From: Lutraria lutraria
Taxonomy: Eukaryota; Mollusca; Bivalvia; Venerida; Mactridae
Reading direction: 5' to 3'
Length of the DNA stretch: 64,000 bases
Assembly (NCBI GenBank): GCA_964023205.1
Contig: OZ026833.1
Location: forward strand, 31,212,830-31,276,829
Both the position numbers and the translations under genes were made by a program. Position 1 is the first letter of the stretch; the number at the start of each line of letters is the position of its first letter. The notes below the pieces were generated by a model. The model worked only from the letters and a program-made list of their open reading frames with translations, had not been told where the DNA came from and ran no database searches. This document shows, in pieces, positions 39,701 through 44,667 of this stretch.

Positions 39701-42178
39701 AAAGTCCAACTACTTTAATTCTAGAAGTTTACATTAATGAAAGTACAAATTAAGCTTTGTCATTGGTTAATGTTAGAAATTGGACGAAAAAGCATTATAT
39801 TAGTTGCTAAAAGATAAACATATCGGCCCTGGACTTTTACATTACATTGACTGTGTATTAACAAGATTTGTGTCTTTGTGCAATACCATGTAAATAAATG
39901 TTTAAATACATTTATATTACAAAAAGCATTATTATGACTATCCGGTCAATTTATTATAGATATTTCGTATACAGATAATAATCTATATTTCGATTAATTG
40001 TTTCTAGAGTATCGCTACAATTGTTCAGAAAAAGGATCACTTCATTGTTTACCAGTAAGACCCTATAATGTGTGTATCTGGTTACCCGACCTACAATACA
40101 GTTACCTAGACTTCTTAGGCCCGAGGAGCGGTACACCCATTGTCTTAACTTATAACTTCCACACACTTTAAAAAACACAAAAACAACATTCTCCTAGTAC
40201 CAACTTTCCTTTGTATTAATGATCATGTGACCAGTAACAAACTTTTCTAGACGAATTATACATACGAGTATTTGTTTATTATAGCTGTTTGCGAGTACTT
40301 ACTGTATTGTCTATTACTAGTTTGGCTAATCCTGGCCATTTGATTGGCTAATGGTGATTTCGGTCATTTTTGATTGGTCAATCATTGCAAGATTAATGTG
40401 GTTGTATCATATCAGACTATGGTGGATTTGGTAGTATTTAAGGTGTACTTTATCCCATTGATGTATGGTATGGTAATACCATGTACATGTGAACTATATA
40501 CATGAATGTATTCATTTGTCAAATACTCATGATTGTCAAAATATGTGTATTATTTATAACTTGTAAATATGTTATACTCTCCATAATGGAGGAATGAATA
40601 AAGTAGACGGTCAATATCCTTTATGAAAAAAGCAACTTCATACAAAAAACTTAAACCAGTGCTTCTTGTAATTCGTCTAACTATAATGTTTTGTTATAGT
40701 TGTTCTTGTTATCACTAATAACAACTGACGTTTACTACTGTTGACGGATCATGAACTAGGAGTTTATTGGCTTCAATTTTTTGTCTGGTTAATTAAATGG
40801 TGCACAACAGAATACAGTGCAACCTCTCCGAAGCAACATCCTTTAAAAGCAGCAAAATTATATTGTTGTAATAGAGAGGTTACATTAAGAGTTTAGTCGT
40901 TCTGTGGGGAAAACCATGCAGTTGTTAAAGGGAGGTTGATGCTGAAGAGATGGCTGCTCTGGAGAGGTTGTACTGTATTTCACTGGCATTTTGTTATAGG
41001 AGTAAAAGCGTCTTACGATTATTGCCTGACGTGTGTATAATGCATGTAATAATATCAGGAATTACGTCGTACAAGAAATCAGTCGGTGGGTACTTAGGGA
41101 ATGTAATAGTATGGTTAATACATTACAACAATTCGAAATTCTAGAAGAAAAACATGCGTCAATTGGAATAGAAAAGGTATTCGTTCCAGCCTCTCCGTGC
41201 CTAATAAGATCTTCTCGAGGAATACAACTAAAAAATACTTAGTACTTACTAAAAAAAAAACTTACCGATTGGAACCTTCTCTGTTGTCTGAAATAAAACG
41301 TTTTCCACTCTAATCGAGCCACGTCTTTCTATTTTAATAAGTTTTGCGGTCACAATTTCGTTGTTAACACCTTTGTTGAAATAGACGGGAATTGTCAATG
41401 GCGTGTTTGGTCGGAAATTTCGCGGAAGCAGCGCTAAGTATGTGGAACACCCTGAACTGAAATTGTAGAATTAAATACCAGTTATTTATGAGAGGAACAC
41501 ATACTACAATCTCTATAGTTTAATGAATATATATATTTACGTGGTTATCTTTTTTAATAATTCATTCGCAACTTTGTATGCTTTAAGAGCAGAGGTGACT
41601 TCCATAGTAGAATGACTAAGGTTACTTTATATATAACTTCTTACTGCTGCAAGTTCAACATCTATCTGGGCAAGATTTAACATCTGGTTATGCAAAGTCG
41701 ATGGTTATATTTAGATTTGTGCCTTGGATCTTCTTCACTATTGCCTAATTGCCCTGGCTGTTGAGGGGACATTATTTAACCTCCATGAAACAAGAGCTCC
41801 GCAAGCGGTGCCAACGCTGGTCTGTTCACTGCCTCAGTTAGATCTATCCACCTATGAAGTTTCATGTTGCTACCTCTTAAGTCTTTGTTATGAGCTATAT
41901 TAAACTTTTTGCACAGATACATACGACGCAGATGTAGACGAAGCAGTGATCACAATAGCACGACTTTTTCTTCGAAAACAGCCGAGCTAAGAAATGTTTT
42001 CCGGACGAATGTATGAGATGCTCACTAATGATTTATTTAAATATTGTGTATTTTAGTACATTCGTTTGTTTTACGCATTTTATTTTAATTATTTAATTAG
42101 TTGTGTTGAAACATACCATTTCGCAAAGCTTGTCCCCATAGCAGAGAGCAGTACCGCCAGTATCAGCAAGTATGTCAT
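758..42178 (-). CDS. Thioester-containing protein (TEP/CD109-like, A2M-C3 superfamily), 35 coding exons
   Basis: Secreted innate-immune protein of the alpha-2-macroglobulin/C3/CD109 superfamily. Family members bind covalently to nearby surfaces or proteases through an internal Cys-Gln thioester. I joined 35 exons by GT/AG borders and phase; the sum is 4,395 nt (1,464 residues plus stop), near the usual TEP length of about 1,450-1,500. Visible in order: signal peptide (1-19); macroglobulin domains with the motif EEYVLPRFEV near 223-232; bait region (about 637-714); PETWIW (719-724); thioester GCGEQNM (Cys953-Gln956); His1071, 118 residues after Cys953, matching the catalytic His spacing of C3; alpha-helical thioester domain to about 1225; receptor-binding-like C-terminus to about 1423; a short Cys-rich tail. 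No C-terminal hydrophobic segment is seen, so it is probably soluble rather than GPI-anchored, unlike vertebrate CD109. TEP versus CD109 naming is uncertain; family membership is secure. Confidence 0.93.
1424..1492. mobile_element. 69-bp palindromic miniature element, copy 1
   Basis: Ends are inverted: AAACTGGTTCCCGT at the left and ACGGGAACCAGTTTT at the right. A second copy in opposite orientation is at 38909-38978 and shares the inner GCAGTGCGCC / TGGCTTTG blocks. It lies in TEP intron 34. Confidence 0.8.
1950..2165 (+). mobile_element. tRNA-derived SINE (Thr-like head)
   Basis: Head 1950-2022: TGGCCCTGGTGCAGTGGATA, anticodon stem CTGGA/TCCGG around loop TTAGTAA (AGT), and box B GGTTCGATTCTC. 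An unrelated tail follows. It lies in TEP intron 34. Confidence 0.7.
2248..2336 (-). CDS. TEP exon 34: Cys-rich tail
   Basis: Residues 1424-1453. Exon 33's last G plus this exon give [10 protein letters not shown], then [13 protein letters not shown] with four cysteines. Cys-rich tails after MG8 are known in invertebrate TEPs. Acceptor TTGGTTTCAG, donor GTATGA; phase 1 in, phase 0 out. Confidence 0.85.
3497..4059 (+). mobile_element. CAGT-ended MITE family A, split by an insertion
   Basis: The left half (3497 to about 3590) starts TACAGTACAACCCTTCTAAA and the right half (about 3965-4059) ends CTCTGGAGAGGTTGTATTCT(GTA). Together they make one family A element, as at 40.8 or 57.8 kb, but about 370 bp of unrelated sequence separates them. 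It lies in TEP intron 33. Confidence 0.75.
4124..4226 (-). CDS. TEP exon 33: MG8 end
   Basis: Residues 1390-1423: [20 protein letters not shown], then ALVYSYYEL. This closes MG8 ('C.........V.......V.DYYE'). Acceptor TTTTCAG, weak donor GTAGCT; phase 1 out. Confidence 0.93.
4811..4964 (-). CDS. TEP exon 32: receptor-binding-like domain (MG8)
   Basis: Residues 1338-1389. It contains [12 protein letters not shown] and VMYFDQ, the family patterns 'GM....V...SGF' and 'V..YFD'. Acceptor TAACAG, donor GTAAGT; phase 2 in, phase 0 out. Confidence 0.94.
5298..6225. repeat. Tandem array, units of about 158 bp, six copies
   Basis: Units start near 5298, 5458, 5616, 5770, 5929 and 6090 at AATAATTAAAAAACTTC-like sequence. 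Each contains a CACTGCACTTTGGATCATTG block and ends with TTATGTTCCGGACAAG. It ends in a GCC-rich trinucleotide stretch (6226-6262). It fills TEP intron 31. The form recalls bivalve pearl-type elements with a tandem core. Confidence 0.9.
6668..6774 (-). CDS. TEP exon 31: CUB/receptor-binding domain junction
   Basis: Residues 1303-1337, [20 protein letters not shown] and on to VKVCAR. The '.V.VC.R' strand opens the receptor-binding-like domain. Acceptor TTTCAG, donor GTAACA; phase 2 out. Confidence 0.92.
7636..7701 (-). CDS. TEP exon 30: CUB segment
   Basis: A 66-nt exon, residues 1281-1302, [20 protein letters not shown]. It matches the 'V...G.G.AL.QV' strand. Acceptor TTTACAG, donor GTAAGT. 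Confidence 0.9.
8252..8416 (-). CDS. TEP exon 29: end of thioester domain, second CUB segment
   Basis: Residues 1226-1280, starting [15 protein letters not shown], which follows STQ exactly as in other family members ('STQDTVVAL.AL..'). Acceptor TTTCAG, donor GTAAGT; phase 0 on both sides. Confidence 0.96.
9474..9643 (-). CDS. TEP exon 28: thioester domain
   Basis: Residues 1169-1225. It includes [12 protein letters not shown] and [16 protein letters not shown], the family block 'E.T.YALL' and 'W...QRN..GGF.STQ'. Acceptor TTCCAG, donor GTATAC. Confidence 0.96.
9771..9955 (+). mobile_element. CAGT-ended MITE family A copy
   Basis: CAGTGCAGCCTCTCCAAAAC to GTGAGAGGTTGTACTGTA. Terminal inverted repeat of about 17 bp, TA at the right end; internal GTTGTTGCTCAAGA blocks are shared with other copies. 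It lies in TEP intron 27. Confidence 0.85.
10190..10550 (-). repeat. Dispersed repeat family E, reverse copy
   Basis: Reads GAAGAGCTTAGGCCAAATTG and GGACAAGGTTTGATTACGGA on the plus strand, the reverse complement of the blocks in the copies at 0.3 and 61.0 kb. It ends at CCCCCTTCGAAAGG. It lies in TEP intron 27. Confidence 0.75.
10870..11070 (+). mobile_element. tRNA-derived SINE with CCAGG-TA-CCTGG core
   Basis: Box B-like GAGTTCGAATCCTTC at about 10910 is followed by a core with CCAGGTGTACGCCTGG and TTCCTCGA. The same core type (CCAGGAGTAAGCCTGG) is at 59.38 kb. It lies in TEP intron 27. Confidence 0.65.
11145..11340 (-). CDS. TEP exon 27: thioester domain
   Basis: Residues 1104-1168, with [16 protein letters not shown] (family 'Y.LAI..YAL.LA'). 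The donor GTTAAT is weak but gives the right phase (1) into exon 28. Confidence 0.92.
11755..11838 (-). CDS. TEP exon 26: thioester domain
   Basis: Residues 1076-1103: [20 protein letters not shown], the 'G.......LTA....AL' helix. Acceptor ATACAG, donor GTAAAC; phase 0 on both sides. Confidence 0.93.
12186..12348 (-). CDS. TEP exon 25: thioester domain with likely catalytic His
   Basis: Residues 1021-1075. It begins [13 protein letters not shown] (family 'WLTAFV...') and contains VSHRALQ, with His1071 in the position of the C3 catalytic histidine that favours transfer to hydroxyl groups. Donor GTGAGT; phase 0 out. Confidence 0.95.
12383..12832. repeat. Two-unit copy of a GACG/CCCCC-hairpin mollusc repeat
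   Basis: Two units of about 165 bp (CACTATATGG...CTCCACAAAC) lead into TATACCCCCGCTCAAACTTC and GTTTGCGGGGGTATA, an obvious terminal hairpin at 12797-12831. The same unit and ending occur at 1-172, with a GACG tract between. It lies in TEP intron 24. Confidence 0.85.
12866..13059. repeat. Dispersed repeat family D, copy 1
   Basis: Contains GCCGCAAGCGATGTCAACGC, GAAGTTTCATGTTGCTACCT and ends AAAACAGCCGAGCTAA. A second copy in the same orientation lies at 41791-41990. It lies in TEP intron 24, directly after the hairpin-ended repeat. Confidence 0.85.
13143..13224 (-). CDS. TEP exon 24: thioester domain
   Basis: Residues 994-1020: [19 protein letters not shown], the classic 'GY..QL.Y...DGSFSAFG' block just after the thioester. 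Donor GTAAAC; phase 2 out, completing Trp1021 with exon 25. Confidence 0.96.
13677..13859 (-). CDS. TEP exon 23: thioester motif
   Basis: Residues 933-993. It carries [18 protein letters not shown]. Cys953 and Gln956 form the internal beta-cysteinyl-gamma-glutamyl thioester of active family members. Everything needed at this site is intact. Acceptor TTCCAG, donor GTACCT; phase 1 on both sides. Confidence 0.98.
14848..14986 (-). CDS. TEP exon 22: first CUB segment
   Basis: Residues 887-932, starting AEGIEKEKN (the conserved 'AEG.E' that opens the CUB part), then [20 protein letters not shown]. Acceptor TAACAG, donor GTAAGT; phase 1 out. Confidence 0.94.
16006..16140 (-). CDS. TEP exon 21: MG7
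   Basis: Residues 842-886, containing [19 protein letters not shown], the 'F.I.P...G...I...A' strand pair that closes MG7. Acceptor TCTATAG, donor GTAAGT; phase 0 on both sides. Confidence 0.94.
16365..16470. repeat. Degenerate TACGAT/GATCCG motif cluster
   Basis: TACGAT, GCGATCCGATCCGATGG, TACGATCCG, GACGATCCAATACGATC and TGATACGATG follow one another within about 100 bp. CpG is unusually dense for this AT-rich DNA. It lies in TEP intron 20; the flank (GGTTCCCACTGTCGTGAGAT) looks like part of a larger element. Confidence 0.6.
16819..16920 (-). CDS. TEP exon 20: MG7
   Basis: Residues 808-841, starting [11 protein letters not shown] and ending SKCVT. Moderately conserved, in phase between exons 19 and 21. 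Acceptor TCGTTAG, donor GTAAGA. Confidence 0.88.
17692..17805 (-). CDS. TEP exon 19: MG7 start
   Basis: Residues 770-807. It contains [20 protein letters not shown] and then [10 protein letters not shown], the family block 'F.PFF....LPYS..RGE......FNY'. The usual Gly of RGE is Asp here. Acceptor TTTGTAG, donor GTATGC; phase 0 on both sides. Confidence 0.94.
18248..18638. mobile_element. 391-bp MITE with TTAA-flanked inverted ends
   Basis: Left end TTAAGGTGGGTCGCGGGTTT and right end AAACCCGTGACCCACCTTAA are inverted copies for about 30 bp (one mismatch in the first 20). TTAA at both borders is the target duplication of piggyBac-type elements. No coding capacity. It lies in TEP intron 18. Confidence 0.85.
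19313..19427 (-). CDS. TEP exon 18: MG6, second half
   Basis: Residues 731-769: [20 protein letters not shown], then the [13 protein letters not shown] segment. This is the conserved 'PDTIT.W...AF.LS...GLG' block of the family, with Phe where Trp is usual. Acceptor ATTATAG, donor GTAAGT. Confidence 0.95.
20140..20425 (-). pseudogene. LINE reverse-transcriptase C-terminal remnant
   Basis: On the minus strand a decayed frame reads [17 protein letters not shown], then KHVILDC, an in-frame stop, YSDSRQTLY and finally [10 protein letters not shown]. The pattern 'GRY..IP...R.CP.C......H.L..C..Y...R..L...' is the Cys-rich tail common behind the reverse transcriptase of non-LTR retrotransposons. I see no intact upstream RT. 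It lies in intron 17 of the TEP gene. Confidence 0.6.
20888..21057 (-). CDS. TEP exon 17: end of bait region and PETWIW motif
   Basis: Residues 675-731. It starts [16 protein letters not shown], a low-complexity Met/Gly/Ser/Ala-rich stretch, then [10 protein letters not shown] (715-724), a hallmark of the superfamily. I chose the phase-0 acceptor GTAGTAGAG; the nearby alternatives (21059, 21062) shift the frame or give a stop. Donor GTATGC; phase 2 out. Confidence 0.92.
22196..22429. repeat. 39-bp minisatellite, six perfect copies
   Basis: Six head-to-tail copies of a 39-bp unit starting CTGAAAAAAGAATATAAATA, with no difference I can see between copies. The period is 13 codons, and both strands are open. 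It lies in TEP intron 16 between the two bait-region exons. Identity of all copies points to very recent expansion or a collapsed or expanded assembly. Confidence 0.95.
23244..23385 (+). mobile_element. GTAGCGGTGTGGT SINE, Ala-TGC-like tRNA head
   Basis: Leader GTAGCGGTGTGGTATATTGT, then tRNA-like GCCCGATTAACTCAGTTGGT with anticodon loop CTTGCAA and box B GGTTTCGAGCC. It lies in TEP intron 16, only about 75 bp from the bait exon 16 donor. Confidence 0.8.
23460..23573 (-). CDS. TEP exon 16: bait/hypervariable region
   Basis: Residues 637-674: [20 protein letters not shown], then a loop ending SLDVFN. It continues naturally from the exon 15 peptide and matches the variable linker of TEPs that exposes protease sites. 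Acceptor ACTGATAAG (poor pyrimidine tract), strong donor GTAAGT; phase 0 on both sides. As a cassette of 38 codons it could be skipped or exchanged without changing the frame. Confidence 0.82.
23701..23998. repeat. 21-bp minisatellite, about 14 copies, open on both strands
   Basis: Unit close to ATTACGATTAACAGTAGTAC(T). The period is 7 codons, so frames stay open: minus strand reads NRNSTTV-type repeats with an NST sequon in most units, plus strand reads [11 protein letters not shown] repeats. Variant units recur in a five-unit (105-bp) higher-order pattern at about 23760 and 23865. On the minus strand the array lies between an acceptor-like AAACAG (24019) and a perfect donor GTAAGT (23675). 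It sits in TEP intron 15, beside the bait exon, but its phase does not fit exons 15 and 16. Confidence 0.9.
24358..24510 (-). CDS. TEP exon 15: MG6, first half
   Basis: Residues 586-636. It contains [20 protein letters not shown], the strongly conserved MG6 segment just before the bait insertion (A.P.S.V...AVD.S), and ends in GNDITKQR. Donor GTAAAT; phase 0 on both sides. Confidence 0.95.
24990..26350. repeat. Tandem array, units of about 150-175 bp, eight copies, with GACG tract and hairpin end
   Basis: Units carry AGAGTTATNGTTCTTGG then CACTGCACTTCTCC, a TTTCAAGT block and GCTCTGGACAAA; they repeat from about 25030 to 26255. The array runs into (GACG)n at 26270-26320 and a terminal TACCCCCTGGTGGGGGATA hairpin at 26333-26351. 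Blocks such as CACTGCACTT and the closing 'GGACAA' are shared with the array at 5.3-6.2 kb. It lies in TEP intron 14. Core array plus microsatellite plus hairpin is the layout of pearl/Helentron-like non-autonomous elements. Confidence 0.88.
26684..26887 (-). CDS. TEP exon 14: MG5
   Basis: Residues 518-585, including [13 protein letters not shown] followed by GGEILADGL, the MG5 strand pattern (P..R...Y......G....D). Acceptor CTTCTAG, donor GTAATG; phase 0 on both sides. Confidence 0.94.
27310..27408 (-). CDS. TEP exon 13: MG5
   Basis: Residues 485-517, starting [11 protein letters not shown]. This is the 'G....F.V' strand expected in MG5. Acceptor TTTCAG, donor GTATGT; phase 0 on both sides. 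Confidence 0.9.
27575..27741 (+). mobile_element. CAGT-ended MITE family A copy
   Basis: TGCTGTGCAACCTCTCCAAA to GGAGTGATTGTACTGTA. Same internal order as the other copies. It lies in TEP intron 12. Confidence 0.85.
28246..28353 (-). CDS. TEP exon 12: MG4/MG5
   Basis: Residues 449-484, starting [12 protein letters not shown]. Less conserved than its neighbours, but open, in phase and bounded by CAG and GTAATG. Confidence 0.85.
28614..29355. repeat. Long inverted repeat, arms of about 220 bp, spacer of about 300 bp
   Basis: The left arm includes CACATAGACATATAGGAAAA, AACATTTTAAGCGAAAAAAA and TTCAAGGGCAGATAACTC. The right arm holds their reverse complements in mirrored order (GAGTTATCTGCCCTTGAA appears within both arms). 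The arms are very similar. Transcription through TEP intron 11 would give a long hairpin RNA. It may be a fold-back type element. Confidence 0.85.
29847..30095 (-). CDS. TEP exon 11: MG4
   Basis: Residues 366-448, starting [12 protein letters not shown] (pattern V.V...DG.P) and ending in a beta strand near STASIK. Acceptor TTGCAG, donor GTATAT; phase 0 on both sides. Confidence 0.94.
30681..30908 (-). CDS. TEP exon 10: MG3/MG4
   Basis: Residues 290-365, starting [17 protein letters not shown]. It includes a G.A...I.FH strand typical of late MG3, then the start of MG4. Acceptor TTTCAG, donor GTAAGT; phase 0 on both sides. Confidence 0.94.
31495..31600 (-). CDS. TEP exon 9: MG3
   Basis: Residues 254-289, beginning [14 protein letters not shown], matching the Y.YG..V.G.V pattern of MG3. 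Acceptor TCCGCCAG, donor GTATGT; phase 2 in, phase 0 out. Confidence 0.93.
31776..31860 (-). CDS. TEP exon 8: MG3
   Basis: Residues 226-253, [12 protein letters not shown] onward. The preceding intron (31861-34093) holds the Tc1-like element. Acceptor TTTGCAG, donor GTAAGT; phase 1 in, phase 2 out. Confidence 0.94.
32082..33700 (+). mobile_element. Tc1/mariner-type transposon, decayed, with terminal inverted repeats
   Basis: The two ends are inverted repeats of about 37 bp. The left end starts CAGTTCAACCACACTTGACC; the right end read inward starts CAGTATCAACTACACTTGACC and stays identical through CAATGTTCTAACTACACC, so only one base change and one indel are seen. Between them is a broken DDE transposase. 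The length (1.62 kb) suits Tc1-like elements. A clean TA duplication is not visible at the flanks (left ...TAG, right TCA...). It sits in intron 7 of the TEP gene, on the opposite strand. Confidence 0.9.
32364..33485 (+). pseudogene. Tc1-like transposase, intron-containing and frameshifted
   Basis: DDE transposase that would cut and join its element at TA sites. Exon 1 (32364-32435) starts [20 protein letters not shown] and ends SHSQ. After a 110-nt intron with GTACGT and TTTTCAG, exon 2 begins [19 protein letters not shown], the paired-like helix-turn-helix. The first catalytic Asp is in [10 protein letters not shown], the second in [13 protein letters not shown], and the Glu in [11 protein letters not shown]. 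The frame breaks near 33168-33180 (before the second Asp) and again near 33270, where a few codons seem lost, since the Asp-Glu spacing is shorter than the usual 34. It cannot make a full enzyme as it stands. Confidence 0.9.
34094..34139 (-). CDS. TEP exon 7: MG2-MG3 junction
   Basis: Short exon, residues 211-225, ending LTFEVEEY. Together with exon 8 it builds EEYVLPRFEV, the conserved MG2/MG3 linker. Donor GTATGT; phase 0 in, phase 1 out. Confidence 0.92.
34175..34705. mobile_element. 531-bp palindromic MITE (family C)
   Basis: The left arm TGTACAGTAAAACCGGTCTC...GAAAATCGGACAATTTTC mirrors the right arm GAAAATTGTCCGATTTTCGG...CCGGGGTTTTATTGTACA. The arms are about 60 bp, with further inner inverted pieces (AAAAGCTCT/AGAGCTTTT). 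TA/CAGT ends again. It lies in TEP intron 6. A fragment starting TACAGTAAAACGTCGATTCT at 36658 looks related. Confidence 0.82.
34861..34983 (-). CDS. TEP exon 6: MG2
   Basis: Residues 170-210, starting DPHGNKMAE and containing [10 protein letters not shown], the family pattern (DP.GN...G.W.I). Acceptor TTGCAG, donor GTAAGT; phase 0 on both sides. Confidence 0.94.
35700..35990 (-). mobile_element. SINE family with TCGTCGG end and tRNA-like head, copy 1
   Basis: On the minus strand the head has a tRNA-like start near CCGGTTGACTCAATAGTTAG and box B GAGTTCGAACCG, and the body includes GGATGACAATTTAACATAG on the plus strand. The same layout is at 42566-42855. It lies in TEP intron 5. Confidence 0.75.
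36189..36259 (-). CDS. TEP exon 5: MG2
   Basis: Residues 146-169, starting [12 protein letters not shown], the typical MG2 strand after the TDK.YKP motif. Acceptor TTTCAG, donor GTAAGT; phase 1 in, phase 0 out. Confidence 0.92.
36874..37027 (-). CDS. TEP exon 4: MG1/MG2
   Basis: Residues 95-145. It contains [15 protein letters not shown], the conserved start of MG2 in this superfamily (TDK.YKPG type), and two N-glycosylation sequons (NVT, NST). Acceptor TTACAG, donor GTTTGT (weak); phase 0 in, phase 1 out. Confidence 0.92.
37299..37464 (+). mobile_element. CAGT-ended MITE family B copy
   Basis: TACAGTCAAATCTGTGAACT, AAGACCACCCTTTGGAAAGA and the end CACAAGTTTGACAGTA. A second copy is at 62.7 kb. 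The CAGTCAAA/TTTGACTG ends with TA point to the Tc1/mariner/pogo group. It lies in TEP intron 3. Confidence 0.82.
37655..37683 (-). CDS. TEP exon 3: MG1 microexon (29 nt)
   Basis: This very small exon encodes [10 protein letters not shown] (residues 85-94). It restores the phase between exons 2 and 4, and the peptide fits the end of an MG1 strand. Acceptor TTCACAG, donor GTAAGT. Without it exons 2 and 4 are out of frame, which supports the call despite its size. Confidence 0.8.
38909..38978. mobile_element. 70-bp palindromic miniature element, copy 2
   Basis: GAAACTGGTTCCCGTTCCAT to GTCAACGGGGACCAGTTTAG. It matches the reverse complement of copy 1 at 1.4 kb across nearly its whole length. 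It lies in TEP intron 2. Confidence 0.8.
40813..40977 (+). mobile_element. CAGT-ended MITE family A copy with intact ends
   Basis: TACAGTGCAACCTCTCCGAA to CTGGAGAGGTTGTACTGTA: near-perfect inverted ends with TA on both sides, as in Tc1/mariner/pogo elements. No coding capacity. It lies in TEP intron 2. Confidence 0.88.
41266..41456 (-). CDS. TEP exon 2: macroglobulin domain MG1
   Basis: Residues 21-84, beginning [20 protein letters not shown] after the signal peptide. This is the expected first beta-strand stretch of MG1. Acceptor TTTCAG, donor GTAAGT; phase 2 in, phase 1 out. Confidence 0.9.
41791..41990. repeat. Dispersed repeat family D, copy 2
   Basis: CAAGAGCTCCGCAAGCGGTG through GAAGTTTCATGTTGCTACCT to AAAACAGCCGAGCTAA, about 80 percent like copy 1 by eye. 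It lies in TEP intron 1. Confidence 0.85.
42117..42178 (-). CDS. TEP exon 1: start codon and signal peptide
   Basis: Residues 1-20. The ATG is at 42176-42178 with A at -3. The peptide starts [15 protein letters not shown] and ends SFAK, a typical signal peptide with likely cleavage after Ala19. The donor is GTATGT and the exon ends in phase 2. A good acceptor (TTGATTGCAG) lies 7 nt upstream of the ATG, so a non-coding 5' exon should exist further upstream; I could not place it. Confidence 0.85.
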
Positions 42179-42565
42179 CTTGTTTCTGCAATCAAATAAG
42201 AGTAAGTCTAATAACGCAATATGACTTATAATTATGTAATTCTCCACAAGCTACACTAATTATGCAAGTTTATGGAATCTTCCTCCTTACATGTTAGGTC
42301 AACATGAAAAATGTTGACTTGCAGAAACGCAACCCAAACCATTAGCTGTATGTACATTGTATCTAGATAAATAGTTGGGTAGCTTGACAGATTTTGATAG
42401 CATGCGCTTTTACTAAGAACTTAAGCCTTGGACATATAACGGAGCAATAGGTTTATCATAATATCACAATCTTATAAGTATGTATTGAAAAAATGTAGTT
42501 GGTTTGAGGAAGTATGAACATAACCGGCGTCGTGAAAACTCCTCTTCCGTAATCTTTGTTTGTTT

Positions 42566-42855
42566 CGTCGGGTTTAACGCCATTTTCAATATTATTTTAG
42601 TCATATCGTGGCGGGCAATTACCATAATCAGCTTTCCTATACTTCATTTGGGCCTTAACCAGTACAAACCACATTCTATCCGTAAGCTTCTGTCAAGCTA
42701 CTCCACATAATTCGTAGGCTGAGGACAATTTAACATGGAATGTAATATATTCAGTCAAATTTGTCACGGACAGTATGAGCCCGCCCAGGGTTTGAACTCA
42801 AAACCTCTGGATCAGTAGGCAAACGCTCTAACCAGTAATCTAGCCGGACGGGCTT
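42566..42855 (-). mobile_element. SINE family with TCGTCGG end and tRNA-like head, copy 2
   Basis: Minus-strand head GCCCGTCCGGCTAGATTACT with GGTTAGAGCGTTTGCC and box B GAGTTCAAACCC. The body matches copy 1 (ACAATTTAACATGGAATGTAA on plus). It lies about 400 bp upstream of the TEP start codon exon. Confidence 0.75.
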
Positions 42856-44667
42856 CTTCCGTCATGATTCTGACAGATGTTAAAATGCTTGCGCAAAACA
42901 TGAGTTAAAACAGTTACGTATAACGTTACCAAATTATTACTGAAAAAAAAAGAAATCATATTTTGACATTTTTCATGTTCCAGACTCGTAATCACTTAGT
43001 TATTTTTAAAAATGCTTCATGTAGGTAATTTATAAAGTTGTCAAAATGAAAAAAACTCGCAACGCGTGCATGACTCCTAACCCCTCGAACCAGTCTAGAA
43101 CCGCCTGGCAAATACACTGTCATTTTTCTAGCGTGAAAGTCATAAAATAATCGCTGCATAAACATACATACATCATACTTCTTGTAATGCGTTCTAATCT
43201 GGATGAATATTTTGATAAATCGTTAATGTTAATGTCGGGAACGCGCATGCGCAAAATTTCGCCGGTAAGCATGTTGATGAGGTATGCTACATAGGGTTGT
43301 AAACAAGTTTAAATGTTACTAAGAGAAATCCATTTCTTTCAACTTAAAGACAAAGTAGTTTTGTTAAAGCTGAATAATATATTCTTAATTAATAAAGCAC
43401 TAAAACATGATCACATGAAGCGAGACAACGTACGTTTTAGATTTATTGTTAAAGATAGAATACAATTTCTGTAGCATTTATTTTCAAAATCAACGGGAAA
43501 AAAAAACGTTCATGTTTTAGGCTAAAGACTTTCTACAGATCTATGTTAACAGTATAACGACGGCGGTAATAACGTACAAATTTGTATCGCACTTAAATCT
43601 CCTGAGTTACGTACTTGTGCTTTTCATACATGAATAAACATGTACCTGCTTTTTCGAACCAGAATTTAATGTATATTTGGATTTCCATATGATTTGATGA
43701 TTTTAAAAACAATATTAGAATTTAACTAAATTACGTTCAACTGTGTAAAAATAAAACAAAAAATAGAGTAGAAATGTTGCACAATATTTTCTCGCAATAA
43801 AATAAAATCGTTGCTAAATAAACCAGTTCTGAAAAACAAATGAGAAAGCAATGTTTAGGATTCATTAACATAAATGATAGCCCTTCTATGTCCGATTCAT
43901 ACATGAGTCTTCTATGGATAATTCAAAATATAATAATGCAAAAGCATAAACATATACATATTCTAAAAATCATCGAACTTACAATTAGAGCGTTTATTTC
44001 CAGTCGTTTATTTAGTGTACTGCTAACACATAATAAAACGATTTCAAAATTATGATGTTTAACAATTAGGTATCTGTATACCTTACGCAGTCAAAAATCT
44101 AATAATGCAATTTAATGTTTCTCCTCTTTTATACATTCTGACCAGACTTGATCGAGTGACCTTGAACTCATGTTTTGATTAAAATACATATTTACGAGAC
44201 AAACCGCAGTCAAGGACAAAACAACAAACCGTGCGCGTCTAATTAATATGAAACGTCTTGTTCTGACAACAAATGTAAGCATATCCTTATATTACATTGA
44301 CGTTTAATTAATTTATTCTTAAACAATCACCATCTCGACTGCTCTTAACTCGCGCGTTTCGCTTATGACTTGACAAATATGAGCGTTCACAAAATTTAAT
44401 GTTACACACATTTGATACATTGTATCTGAAATTGACACAAAACCAAATAAATGCATGCAAAGAAATACGATTTTATTTTAATCCGCTGTATCAAAAACAA
44501 TATTAGTTTTTGTTCATTTACAACTTCACGCTTACAATTAATGTTAAGAGAAAATAGGATACATGTATATAGAAAATTCGGACACATTAATGTTCTCAAA
44601 TCACGCACTTTTGAATGTCATTGTTATACGTATAGTGAATTATAGATATAATGATATGTCTCTTTGT
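42856..44667. other. Intergenic region upstream of the TEP gene
   Basis: AT-rich sequence without a supported gene. It should contain the TEP 5' non-coding exon and promoter, but I cannot point to a TATA box or start site with any confidence. Confidence 0.5.
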
